A program made the position numbers and the translations under genes. Shown here piece by piece: positions 36,452-46,264 of a stretch of 64,000 nucleotides of DNA. A model generated the notes under the pieces. The model had not been told where the DNA came from. It did not search any database and saw nothing but the letters and a program-made list of their open reading frames with translations. The DNA comes from Castellaniella sp034674885 (GTDB lineage Bacteria; Pseudomonadota; Gammaproteobacteria; Burkholderiales; Burkholderiaceae_B): assembly GCF_034674885.1 (NCBI RefSeq), contig NZ_JAUCDS010000004.1, positions 62,001 through 126,000 on the forward strand. The letters run 5' to 3'. Every line of letters starts with the position of its first letter. The first letter of the stretch is position 1.

Positions 36452-37555
36452 TTAATTGCTGGGCGCCGGGGCGGGTGCTGCCGCCGGCGCGTCGGATGGT
36501 TGGTCTGCCGCAGGCTGCGTCGAGCCTGCCGGTGATGGTGCCGCCCCCGCAGGCACTGCTGCCGGGGCGGAAGGTTGTGCGGAACCCGGCACTGCGGGTG
36601 CGGCAGGAGCGGCAGCCGGCGCGTTGGCGCCGAGGCCCCCGCCATTCACCCGATCGGGATGGCTGAGCTCTTCCAGCAACTGCTGCACCTGCTTGCCAGT
36701 GGTGCCCGCCGAGTTCTGGGCATCAATGCGCCTTTCAGCCCGACGGTTCAGTACCAGAATGCTGATGCGGCGATTCACGGCCGCCATGGGATCGTCCTCG
36801 ATCAGATTGACGGTTTCGCCCAGACCCAGGATGCGCTTGACCTTTCTTTCGACCAGGCCGCCGGCCACCAGTTCGCGGCGGGCAGAATTGGCCCGATCCG
36901 CCGACAGTTCCCAATTGCTGTAGCTGCGGTCGCCCGCAGCGTATCGCATGGCATCCGTGTGGCCGGAAATGGTAATGGAATTGGGCAACTGATTGATGGG
37001 CGGCGCCAGTTCGCGCAGGATATCGCGCATATAGGACTGCACCCGTGCGCTGCCGGTGGCGAACATGGGACGGTTCTGCTGATCCAGAATCTGGATGCGC
37101 AGGCCGTCAGGCGTCATGTCCAGCAGCAGCTGCGGCCGGAACTGCCTCAGGACGGGGTTGTTCTCGATCAGGCTTTCCAGCTGCTGTTTCAGGTTTTCCA
37201 GGCTTTCCTGGTCGAACTGATCTTCCTGATTTTCCTGATTGTCCCGATCCATCATCTGGGGCGGCGTCGGGTTCTGATTGGGGACGATGCTGGGCTCGCC
37301 TCCCGGAATCACCGACCGGCTGCTGTCGACCTTGGGGCCACCGGTGACGGCAGTGATCAGCGGCATGCGGAAATACTCGGCGATGCCTTCCAGTTCGGTC
37401 TTCGGTACCAGCAGCAACAGCCACATGACCAGGAAAAACGCCATCATCGCAGTCATGAAGTCGGCGTAAGCGATCTTCCAGCTGCCCCCATGATGCCCTT
37501 CGCCGTAAGCACGCTTACGGCGAACGACCACCCGGCCGGTATCCTGTTTGGCCAT
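36452..37555 (-). CDS. motB: Flagellar stator protein MotB
   Basis: A 367-residue stator subunit with one membrane helix (about residues 31-50) containing the proton-carrying Asp32 (YADFMTAMMAFFLVMWLL), a plug and linker, and a C-terminal OmpA-like peptidoglycan-binding domain with ISGHTDAMRY and NWELSADRANSARREL. The last 70 residues are an Ala/Pro-rich tail of low complexity, a frequent but variable addition. It forms the A5B2 stator with MotA, encoded 17 bases upstream. Confidence 0.96.
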   Translation of the reverse strand: MAKQDTGRVVVRRKRAYGEGHHGGSWKIAYADFMTAMMAFFLVMWLLLLVPKTELEGIAEYFRMPLITAVTGGPKVDSSRSVIPGGEPSIVPNQNPTPPQMMDRDNQENQEDQFDQESLENLKQQLESLIENNPVLRQFRPQLLLDMTPDGLRIQILDQQNRPMFATGSARVQSYMRDILRELAPPINQLPNSITISGHTDAMRYAAGDRSYSNWELSADRANSARRELVAGGLVERKVKRILGLGETVNLIEDDPMAAVNRRISILVLNRRAERRIDAQNSAGTTGKQVQQLLEELSHPDRVNGGGLGANAPAAAPAAPAVPGSAQPSAPAAVPAGAAPSPAGSTQPAADQPSDAPAAAPAPAPSN

Positions 37556-37572
37556 AACCCCTGTCCCCTACC

Positions 37573-38442
37573 TTATTTGGCAGCCTGGCTCTTGGCCTGG
37601 CGGACGTGAGCTTCCAGTTCGGCAAACGAGGGCCGGACCGTGGAGAACAGGACCTTGCGACCGAACTCCACCGCCAAAGGCGGTGGATAGCCATTCATGC
37701 TGGCCAGCAACGTGACCTTGATGCATTCCAGGACCTTGATGGCGGCTACCGACTGTCGTTCGACTGCTGCGGCAAACGGCGCGGCAAACCCGTAAGACAA
37801 CAGGATACCCAGGAACGTGCCCACCATGGCCTTGGCGATCAGATCCGCCAGAATGGCCGGCGGCTGGTCGACAGCGGCCAGGGCGTGCACCACCCCCAGC
37901 ACCGCAGCCACGATACCGAAGGCCGGCAGGCTGTCGGCCACGGCGCGTACCGCATTGATGGGCGTGTTGTGCTCGCTGTGCAACGCCTCGATCTCCTGGT
38001 CCATCAGGGTCTCGATTTCAAAGGGGTTCATGTTGCCGCTGATCATGATGCGCAGGTAATCCGTCAGGAATTCCATCAGCTTGGCGTCTTTCTGAACCTG
38101 GGGGTATTGCGCAAAGATGGCGCTGGCCTTGGGGTCTTCGATATCGGATTCGATGGACATCAGCCCGTCGCGGCGGGCTTTGTTCAGCAGGGTGTACAGC
38201 AGGGCCAGCAATTCCATGTACAGCGGCTTGCCGTAGGGGTTGCGCTTGATGGCCTTCGGGATGGCTTCGATCAGCAGCTTGATGGAAGCACCATTGCTGC
38301 CGCCGATGTACGCACCCAGGGCGCAGCCGCCGATCAGCAGAAATTCAAAAGGCTGGTACAAGGCCCCCATGTGCCCGCCCACTCCGATGAAGCTGGCAAA
38401 CACCCCGACCAAGACAATCAGATACCCCAGGATGATAAACAC
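37573..38442 (-). CDS. motA: Flagellar stator protein MotA
   Basis: A 289-residue membrane protein with four helices, beginning VFIILGYLIVLVGVFASFIG. The cytoplasmic loop carries MSIESDIEDP and the third and fourth helices contain AFGIVAAVLGVVHALA and LGILLSYGFAAP, as in proton-type MotA. The start codon is GTG at 38442; no ATG in frame gives a complete first helix. It leads the motAB-cheAW transcript, 113 bases after flhC. Confidence 0.96.
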   Translation of the reverse strand: MFIILGYLIVLVGVFASFIGVGGHMGALYQPFEFLLIGGCALGAYIGGSNGASIKLLIEAIPKAIKRNPYGKPLYMELLALLYTLLNKARRDGLMSIESDIEDPKASAIFAQYPQVQKDAKLMEFLTDYLRIMISGNMNPFEIETLMDQEIEALHSEHNTPINAVRAVADSLPAFGIVAAVLGVVHALAAVDQPPAILADLIAKAMVGTFLGILLSYGFAAPFAAAVERQSVAAIKVLECIKVTLLASMNGYPPPLAVEFGRKVLFSTVRPSFAELEAHVRQAKSQAAK

Positions 38443-38555
38443 GTGCGCGCGCCTTCGTTAGTCGTCAGAATGCTGTCAATGTTCGCCTGTTTTCCTGCTT
38501 TTAAAAGCATGGTTCAACAGGTCTTTTTGTCCACAAATCAGGTATCTGCCGATAT
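38443..38555 (-). promoter_or_regulatory. flhC-motA intergenic region with palindrome
   Basis: This 113-base gap should hold the promoter for motAB-cheAW, a sigma-28 operon in enteric bacteria. I found no good sigma-28 element here on the minus strand. A perfect 14-base palindrome TGCTTTTAAAAGCA lies at 38496-38509. It could be an operator or a weak processing hairpin; its role is open. Confidence 0.4.
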
Positions 38556-39119
38556 TCAGGCGGTGGTGGGCGCGTGCGCCTTGCGCCGCGCCCGGGTCTT
38601 GCCTGCCCGGGGGGGCGGCTTGCAGATGGCGCAGACGAAGTCGGATTCCGGATCGTGGGCATGCGCCACGAATTGGCCATGGCACTGCTGGCAGCAGGAC
38701 AATTGCACCAGACCGCTATCGAAGAACCGCACCAGCATCCAGGCCCGTGTGAAGCTGAGCACGGGCTCGCCCTGCGGTTCCCCTGGCTGCAGCCCGGCGC
38801 CCGATTGCTCCAGATACAGGCGATACGCCTGAACCAGCGCCTGCGATTTTTTGGCGGAGGTGAAGGTATCCAGGTAGCGGTAGATGTTGTAGAACAGGCT
38901 GGAATGAATGTTCGGCAGCCAGGTCATGAACCAATCCACCGAAAACGGCAGCATGCCCTTGGGCGGCGAAGCGCCCTTGACTTCCCGATACAGGCGGGCC
39001 AGACGATCATAGCTGAGCGACGTTTCCGCCTGCAGCACCTGCAGGCGGGCCCCCAGGCGGATCATGTCGGTAGCCAACAGGATGTCGTCGGCCTCGCGGG
39101 AGACGCTTTTGGTGGTCAT
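38556..39119 (-). CDS. flhC: Flagellar master regulator FlhC
   Basis: A 187-residue protein, the DNA-binding partner in the FlhD4C2 activator of early flagellar genes. It has the zinc-binding cysteines of FlhC: Cys142/Cys143 and Cys146, then Cys163 and Cys166 (VCAICKPP). The N-terminal helical part is family-typical (RLGARLQVLQAETSLSYDRL). A basic C-terminal tail follows. It starts three bases after flhD, so the two are translated together. Confidence 0.96.
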   Translation of the reverse strand: MTTKSVSREADDILLATDMIRLGARLQVLQAETSLSYDRLARLYREVKGASPPKGMLPFSVDWFMTWLPNIHSSLFYNIYRYLDTFTSAKKSQALVQAYRLYLEQSGAGLQPGEPQGEPVLSFTRAWMLVRFFDSGLVQLSCCQQCHGQFVAHAHDPESDFVCAICKPPPRAGKTRARRKAHAPTTA

Positions 39120-39122
39120 GAA

Positions 39123-39443
39123 TCAGGCGGTGACGGCTTCTTGACGGCTCATCAGGATGGTGGAGTGGGCCTGTTGCAGCACCCCTCCCAGGACTTCATG
39201 GGTCAGGGAATTCAGCAGCTGGGCGTCATTCAGGCGGAAGGCGCACAGCACGGAATTGGAACTGGCCAGCTTGACGATCTGGGCGGGCGAAAGATTCAGA
39301 ATGATCTCCGCAACATCTGCGCCAAACCCCAGCCGGAACATGCCAGCTGCCAGGTTGTCACGCAGCAGGCGCTGCGCCAGCATCAGATAGGAAAGATTGA
39401 CTTCGCGAATGTCATCCAACAACGCAGAATCAATATCAGACAT
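39123..39443 (-). CDS. flhD: Flagellar master regulator FlhD
   Basis: A 106-residue helical protein that pairs with FlhC to activate class 2 flagellar promoters through sigma-70. The sequence has the FlhD-type start (IREVNLSYLMLAQRLLRDN) and FRLGF.ADVAEIILNLSPAQIVKLA. A clear ribosome binding site (AAGGGAT) precedes the ATG. The region upstream is the most AT-rich part of the window, as expected of a heavily regulated promoter. Confidence 0.96.
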   Translation of the reverse strand: MSDIDSALLDDIREVNLSYLMLAQRLLRDNLAAGMFRLGFGADVAEIILNLSPAQIVKLASSNSVLCAFRLNDAQLLNSLTHEVLGGVLQQAHSTILMSRQEAVTA

Positions 39444-39719
39444 GGGATCCCTTTTGAGAATGGTTGCTTTCGGGTGTGTGGGCTTGGATCTGACCTTTCG
39501 GCATCAAGCGGTCACACCAGAAGATCTTTGTCACGTTTTAGATCACTACGATAATCAAATTCAGACATCAAAGATACATTTCCATGCAGATTTGACATGA
39601 ACAGGCGAAGTATATCCCTAACTGGCGACAAAATTGACGCTACTCATCAATTTAAGGGAAATTGAATTGTTTCTAAATATTATTAATTCACAACAATTAT
39701 TGACGCGTCGGTAACGTCT
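39444..39719. promoter_or_regulatory. AT-rich leader region upstream of flhDC
   Basis: These 276 bases between flhD and the end of glpD contain no gene. Bases 39600-39712 are strikingly AT-rich compared with the rest of the window, and suit a promoter bound by nucleoid proteins such as H-NS, which is inference. A long untranslated leader for flhDC is likely. I could not fix a -35/-10 pair with confidence. Confidence 0.5.
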
Positions 39720-41336
39720 TCAGCCCGGAACGAAACAATATTGCTCCGTCAGCGCCAAAAAGTCGTCCAACTGCCCCTCGACGCCGAGCTCGTCCTGCAA
39801 TATGCAGGATACGGCAGGGGCTGCCTGACGCGCCAGCGCCGCATCCAGGAACAGCATTCTGTGGCGTCGAGCCAACACATCCTCGACGCACAGTGCATAT
39901 TCATAGCGCGCAGCGTAGCGCACCATGGCCTCGGTCAAGCCCAGTCCCAGTGACACATCGGCCCCAGGCAGCGCCTGGACGACAGGCGCCTCGGTCCCGT
40001 AACCCTGCAGTCCAGGCGGCGCACTCAGGCGCGTCGCAGCCTGCTCCGGAGTCGGCGCGCCCACCAGCGGGAAGCGGGCAGTCCGGCAGGCGGGCAAGGC
40101 ACCCAGCTGCCCCACCTGCACGCATTGGCGCAGGACGTCTTCAGCCATGGAACGGTAGGTCGTCCATTTTCCGCCCGTCACGGTCACCAGGCCGGATGGG
40201 CTGATCCGCACGGTATGTTCGCGGCTGATGGACTTGGTATTGCCGCCATCCTGATCGTCAGGGCGCACCAGGGGCCGCAGGCCGACCCAGACGCTCAGCA
40301 CGTCGCTGGCCTTGGGGGCCCGCGCCAGGACATGGGCGGATTCCTTCAGAATGAAGCCGGCTTCTTCGGCCAGCGCATGGGGTTCGCGCTCGACCTTGTC
40401 CCTGGGGGTGTCCGTGGTGCCCAGAATCACGTGCCCCAGCCAGGGCACGGCAAACAGGACCCGGCCATCACGGGTATGCGGCACCAGCAGCGCGTGATCC
40501 GCCGGCAGAAAGGACCGATCGACCACCAGATGCACCCCCTGGCTGGGAGCCACCATGGGGCGCATCGTCTGCCCTCGGGCGGCATCGTCCAGGCGACGCA
40601 CATCGTCTACCCAGACCCCCGTGGCATTGATGACGCAGCGCGCTCTCACCTGCCCGGTGCGGGGCGCATCGGCCGGCGCCAGCGCATCCTGCCAGCGTAC
40701 GCCGCAGACCCGGCCGCCCTCGTGCAGAATGTCGATCACCGGGCAGTAGTTCATGACCAGCGCGCCCTGTGCGGCAGCGGTGCGTGCCAACGTCAGGGCC
40801 AGGCGGGCATCGTCGAATTGGCCATCCCAGTATTTGACGCCGCCATACAGATGGCGACTGTTGACCCCAGGCAGTTCCCGAAGCGTACTGTCGCGCCCCA
40901 GCCAACGCGTCTTGCCCAGGCTGGCCGCACCGGCCAGGGCATCGTAGATCTTCAGGCCGGCGCCGTAGAACGGCACCTCCCAGGGCCGGTAGGCTGGCAT
41001 GATAAAGGCCAGGGGCTGCGCCAGGTGCGGCGCATTGTTCAGCAGGGCCCGCCGTTCATGCAGGGCCTCGCGCACCAGGCTGATGTTGCCCTGGGCCAGG
41101 TAGCGAACCCCGCCATGCACCAGTTTGGTGGCGCGCGAGGAGGTGCCGCCCGCAAAATCGCGGGATTCCAGCAGCAGGACCGACAGGCCCCGCAGCCGGG
41201 CATCCAGAGCGACCCCCAAGCCACTGGCTCCTCCCCCGATCACGACCAGGTCCACCTCGCGCAAGGCGGCGAGGGATTGCAGCAATTGGGCCCGATCCGT
41301 CGGGGCCGGAGCGTGTTCAGAGGCTTGGGACATCAT
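39720..41336 (-). CDS. glpD: Aerobic glycerol-3-phosphate dehydrogenase GlpD
   Basis: A 538-residue FAD enzyme of the inner membrane that oxidises glycerol-3-phosphate to dihydroxyacetone phosphate and feeds electrons to quinone. The N-terminal FAD site is clear (DLVVIGGGASGLGVALDARL) followed by GGTSSRATKLVHGGVRYL, a GlpD signature. The C-terminal cap domain follows TVTGGKWTTYRSMAED. It is the last gene of the glycerol import operon, 16 bases after the substrate-binding protein gene. Confidence 0.96.
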   Translation of the reverse strand: MMSQASEHAPAPTDRAQLLQSLAALREVDLVVIGGGASGLGVALDARLRGLSVLLLESRDFAGGTSSRATKLVHGGVRYLAQGNISLVREALHERRALLNNAPHLAQPLAFIMPAYRPWEVPFYGAGLKIYDALAGAASLGKTRWLGRDSTLRELPGVNSRHLYGGVKYWDGQFDDARLALTLARTAAAQGALVMNYCPVIDILHEGGRVCGVRWQDALAPADAPRTGQVRARCVINATGVWVDDVRRLDDAARGQTMRPMVAPSQGVHLVVDRSFLPADHALLVPHTRDGRVLFAVPWLGHVILGTTDTPRDKVEREPHALAEEAGFILKESAHVLARAPKASDVLSVWVGLRPLVRPDDQDGGNTKSISREHTVRISPSGLVTVTGGKWTTYRSMAEDVLRQCVQVGQLGALPACRTARFPLVGAPTPEQAATRLSAPPGLQGYGTEAPVVQALPGADVSLGLGLTEAMVRYAARYEYALCVEDVLARRHRMLFLDAALARQAAPAVSCILQDELGVEGQLDDFLALTEQYCFVPG

Positions 41337-41352
41337 GTAACACCATTAGAGC

Positions 41353-43086
41353 TTAACGAACGCGGCCTTCCTTCCAGGCCTGCAACAGGGAATCATACGA
41401 AACCGTTTCCGGCTTCGGATTTTCGTTGGCCAGTTTCTTCCAGGGAGCATGTTCGTCGCTGAGCCACTTGGACGGATCGCTCTGGGGATTGAGCTTGGGC
41501 GCGCAACGCATCATACCCGCCCGTTCCAGCCGGGCCATGACCTTGTCCATATCGGCAGCCAGGTTGTCCATGGCCTGCTGCGGCGTCTTTTCCCCGGCGA
41601 TGGCCTGGGAAACACTGCGCCACCACAGCTGCGCCAGCTTGGGGTAGTCCGGCACATTGGTGCCAGTCGGGGTCCAGGCGACCCGGGCCGGGCTGCGATA
41701 GAACTCGATCAGGCCGCCGTACTTGTCGGCGTTCTTGGTGAAGTAATCGCTGTGAATGTCGCTGTCGCGGATGAAGGTCAGGCCCTTGATGGACTTTTTC
41801 AGGGATGTGGTCTTGGACGTAACGAACTGTGCATACAGCCAGGCCGCCGCCACCTTGTTGGCATCGTGGTTCTTGAAGAAGGTCCACGAACCCACGTCCT
41901 GGTAGCCGTTCTGCATGCCGTCCTTCCAGTAGGGGCCGTGCGGCGCCGGAGCCATGCGCCATTTCGGCGTGCCGTCGTCGTTGACGACCGGCAGGCCCGG
42001 CTTGGTCATATCGGCTGTAAAAGCGGTATACCAGAAGATCTGCTGGGCGATCTCACCCTGGGCCGGCACAGGGCCGGATTCGGAAAAGGTCATGCCTTGC
42101 GCAACTTTCGGCGCGTATTTCTTCATCCAGTCGATGTACTTGGTCAGTGCGTAGACCGCAGCGGGCGAGTTGGTAGCCCCGCCCCGGGACACGGAAGCAC
42201 CCACGGGCGTGCACTTGTCGTCAGCCACCCGGATGCCCCATTCGTCAACGGGCATGCCGTTGGGGGTGCCCTTGTCGGCCGAACCCGCCATCGACAGCCA
42301 GGCATCCGTGAAGCGCCAGCCCAGCGACGGGTCTTTCTTGCCGTAGTCCATGTGGCCATAGATGGGCTTGCCGTCGAGGGTCTTGATATCGTCGGTGAAG
42401 AACTTGGCGATGTCTTCGTAAGCCGACCAGGTGACGGGCACGCCCAGTTCATAGCCGTACTTGGCCTTGAATTTTTCCTTCAGATCGGGGCGATTGAACA
42501 GGTCGTAGCGGAACCAGTACAGATTGGCGAACTGCTGGTCCGGCAACTGGTACATCTGACCATCGGGCGCTGTAGTGAACGATGTCCCGATGAAGTCCTT
42601 CAGGTCCAACCCGGGGTTGGTGTATTCCTTGCCCGCGCCTTTCATGTAATCGGTCAGCGACAGGACTTCGCCATAACGATAGTGCATGCCGATGAGGTCG
42701 GAATCGGAAATCCAGCCGTCGTAGATGGACTTCCCCGACAGCATCGACGTCTGCAGCTTCTCGACGACGTCTCCTTCCTGGATCAGGTCATGGGTGACCT
42801 TGATCCCGGTGATTTCGGAAAAGGCCTTGGCCAGGACCTTGGACTCGTATTCGTGGGTGGTGATGGTCTCGGACACCACGGAAATCTCGTTGACACCCTG
42901 GGCCTTGAGTTTCGCGGCGGCATCGATGAACCACTGCATTTCGGCCTTTTGCTGGTCCTTGTTCAGGGTCGAGGGCTGGAACTCGGTGTTGATCCATTGT
43001 TCGGCCTCGGCCATGCCGGCCCAGGCCGCCTGGCTGCCCATGGCGCAGGCGATTGCCAGCGCCATGGCGGTATAGCGGAATTTCAT
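41353..43086 (-). CDS. glpV: Glycerol ABC transporter substrate-binding protein GlpV
   Basis: A 577-residue periplasmic binding protein, large for its class. The signal peptide ends near SQAAWAG (residue 24). The ATG at 43086 follows a strong AGGAGAG site; an upstream start at 43134 lacks support. The surrounding set (two ATPases, two permeases, a DUF2160 protein, glpD, glpR, glpK) equals the GlpSTPQV glycerol system known from Rhizobium leguminosarum, so glycerol is the likely ligand. Extended family-1-type lobes are visible but no single catalytic motif is expected. Confidence 0.88.
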   Translation of the reverse strand: MKFRYTAMALAIACAMGSQAAWAGMAEAEQWINTEFQPSTLNKDQQKAEMQWFIDAAAKLKAQGVNEISVVSETITTHEYESKVLAKAFSEITGIKVTHDLIQEGDVVEKLQTSMLSGKSIYDGWISDSDLIGMHYRYGEVLSLTDYMKGAGKEYTNPGLDLKDFIGTSFTTAPDGQMYQLPDQQFANLYWFRYDLFNRPDLKEKFKAKYGYELGVPVTWSAYEDIAKFFTDDIKTLDGKPIYGHMDYGKKDPSLGWRFTDAWLSMAGSADKGTPNGMPVDEWGIRVADDKCTPVGASVSRGGATNSPAAVYALTKYIDWMKKYAPKVAQGMTFSESGPVPAQGEIAQQIFWYTAFTADMTKPGLPVVNDDGTPKWRMAPAPHGPYWKDGMQNGYQDVGSWTFFKNHDANKVAAAWLYAQFVTSKTTSLKKSIKGLTFIRDSDIHSDYFTKNADKYGGLIEFYRSPARVAWTPTGTNVPDYPKLAQLWWRSVSQAIAGEKTPQQAMDNLAADMDKVMARLERAGMMRCAPKLNPQSDPSKWLSDEHAPWKKLANENPKPETVSYDSLLQAWKEGRVR

Positions 43087-43162
43087 GATGCTCTCCTCTC
43101 GTTTGGAAATCCCCGGGTGCTTCTTGAAGGGCAACGCCGCGGGGTACGGCCATGCCCTTGTC

Positions 43163-43471
43163 CTAACCTTTGCGCATGACGAATATCAGGGCGCCCATGG
43201 ACAGCACGAAGCTGACCCATATCGAGGGTTCCTCTTGCAGCGAAAACCAGCCCATGATCTGTTCGCCCAGCCCCAGAAAGCCCAGATTGATATATGCCGC
43301 CACCAGCAGGCCGATGAACAAGCGGTCCCCACGCGTGGTCCGCATGGGCAGAAAGCCTTTGCGCAGCACGGTGGGAGATCGAATCTCCCAGGCCGTCATG
43401 CCGGCCAGCAGCAAGGCTACACAGATGAAGAACACGGCCGTCGGCACGGTCCAGACCATCCAATCGAACAT
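43163..43471 (-). CDS. Small DUF2160 membrane protein of the glycerol transporter operon
   Basis: A 102-residue protein with about three hydrophobic segments (residues 4-24, 43-62 and 78-97). It has the features of the DUF2160 family found only next to glycerol ABC transporters, called glpU in rhizobia. Its role in transport is not established. It lies 12 bases after the permease glpQ and 76 bases before glpV, so it belongs to the operon. It may be a small accessory subunit of the permease, but that is inference. Confidence 0.85.
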   Translation of the reverse strand: MFDWMVWTVPTAVFFICVALLLAGMTAWEIRSPTVLRKGFLPMRTTRGDRLFIGLLVAAYINLGFLGLGEQIMGWFSLQEEPSIWVSFVLSMGALIFVMRKG

Positions 43472-43483
43472 GATGTGATCTCC

Positions 43484-44294
43484 CTAGACCCGCCCCATGG
43501 CGAAGCCCTTGGCTATATAGTGACGGACGAACCAGATGACGATGGCGCCAGGCACGATGGTCAGCGTACCGGCCGCCGCCAGAGTCGCCCAATCCATGCC
43601 CGAGGCCGACACCGTGCGCGTCATGATGGCTGCGATGGGCTTGGCATCGACGCTGGTCAGGGTGCGCGCCAGCAGCAATTCGACCCAGCTGAACATGAAG
43701 CAGAAAAAGGCCGCCACTCCGACCCCGGATTTGATCAGGGGCAGGAAGATCGTCAGGAAGAATCGCGGGAAGCTGTAGCCGTCTATATAGGCGGTCTCGT
43801 CGATTTCGCGGGGAATGCCGCTCATGAAGCCTTCCAGGATCCAGACCGCCAGCGGCACGTTGAACAGCAGATGGGCCAGTGCCACCGCCCAGTAGGTATC
43901 CAGCAACCCCAGCGTCGAATACAGCTGGAAGAACGGCAGCAGGAAGACGGCGGGCGGGGTCATGCGATTGGTCAGCAGCCAGAAGAAGACGTGCTTGTCA
44001 CCCAGGAAGGAATAACGCGAGAAGGCGTAGGCCGCAGGCAGGGCCACCGCGATGGCCATGACCATGTTCAGGCAGACATAGGCCAGGCTGTTGACGTAGC
44101 CCATGTACCAGGACGGGTCGGTCAGGATCAGGCGGTAGCTGTCCAGCGTGAATTCGCGGGGAAACACCGAGAATTCGGCCAGGATGCCCTGATTGGTCTT
44201 GAAGCTCATGACCACCATCCAGTAGATGGGCGCCAGAGCGAACAGCAGGTACAGCACCAGAAAGACCGTGCGCTTGCGCGGCAGCCAGTTGCGT

Positions 44295-44302
<8 letters not shown>
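43484..44302 (-). CDS. glpQ: Glycerol ABC transporter permease GlpQ
   Basis: A 272-residue MalG-type inner-membrane permease with six helices. The coupling-helix region (EGFMSGIPREIDETAYIDGYS) is the EAA motif that touches the ATPase. It overlaps the other permease gene by eight bases (43484-44302 against 44295-45188). Substrate assignment to glycerol comes from the operon. This is not the phosphodiesterase that is also named GlpQ in E. coli. Confidence 0.88.
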
Positions 44303-45184
<882 letters not shown>

Positions 45185-45188
<4 letters not shown>

Positions 45189-46264
45189 GCGATGAGCTCC
45201 TCGTTCTGGTAGAAGCAGGTGTGGGGATCGAGCAGCGCCAGATGAACCTGGGCGCCGGGCGCAGGCGCCGGCGCGTCCGGTGCGATGTGGGCCTTGAGTT
45301 CCCGGTCACCCGCCTGGGCGCTGATCAACTGGCTGGTACCCACGTGCTGGACACGCTGCACGACGGCCGTGACGACGCCCGGCCCGGGCTGCGCCAGCAC
45401 GCGCAGGTATTCGGGGCGGATACCCAGGATCAGGGGTCCCTCGGGCAGCGCCAGGGATTCGCCCCCGGGCAGCACGTGTTCGCCCAACCACAGAGACCGA
45501 TCAGCTCGCCGTTCGACCGGCAGCAGGTTCATCCCGGGCGAACCGATGAAATGACCCACGAAAGTGTGACGCGGCCGTTCGAACAATTCAGCAGGCGTGC
45601 CCTGCTGCACCACCCGGCCGCGCGCCATCACCAGCACCTGATCGGCAAAGGTCATGGCCTCGACCTGATCGTGGGTGACGTAGATCAGTGTCAGGCCCAG
45701 TTCATGGTGGATCTGCTTGAGCTTGCGGCGCAGTTCCCATTTCAGGTGGGGATCGATGACCGTCAGGGGTTCGTCGAACAGCACCGCCGACACGTCCGGG
45801 CGCACCAGTCCGCGCCCCAGCGAGATTTTCTGTTTGGCGTCCGCCGCCAGATTGGCGGCCCGCTGGTCCAGCACGGCGGACAGATCCAGCATTTCCGCAA
45901 TGCGCCCCACGCGTTCACGCACCTGAGCCGACGGCACCTTGCGGTTGCGCAAGGGAAAGGCCAGGTTCTCGCCCACCGTCATGGTGTCGTAGATCACGGG
46001 AAACTGGAACACCTGGGCGATATTGCGCTGCTGCGGCGTGTCCCGGGTGCGATCCACGCCATCGAAGCACACCGACCCGTGCGACGCCTGGACCAGGCCG
46101 GAAATGATGTTCAGCATGGTCGTCTTGCCACAGCCCGACGGCCCCAGCAAGGCATACGCGCCGCCGTCCTCGAAGGTGATCTTCAGCGGCAGCAGGGCGT
46201 AATCCGCATCGGAGCGCGCCACGCGCTGGTAGCTGTGCGCCAGATCCAGATCAATGCGCGCCAT
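45185..46264 (-). CDS. glpT: Glycerol ABC transporter ATPase GlpT, degenerate signature motif
   Basis: A 359-residue MalK-type ATPase. Walker A is GPSGCGKT and Walker B is VLFDEPLTVID. The ABC signature, usually LSGGQ, reads LAADAKQ before KISLGRGLV, so one composite ATP site of the GlpS-GlpT pair may be degenerate. The C-terminal half is an OB-fold regulatory domain. The ATG at 46264 follows AGGAGG and overlaps glpS by 14 bases; a longer frame to 46390 lies inside glpS. This is not the MFS transporter called GlpT in E. coli. Confidence 0.88.
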
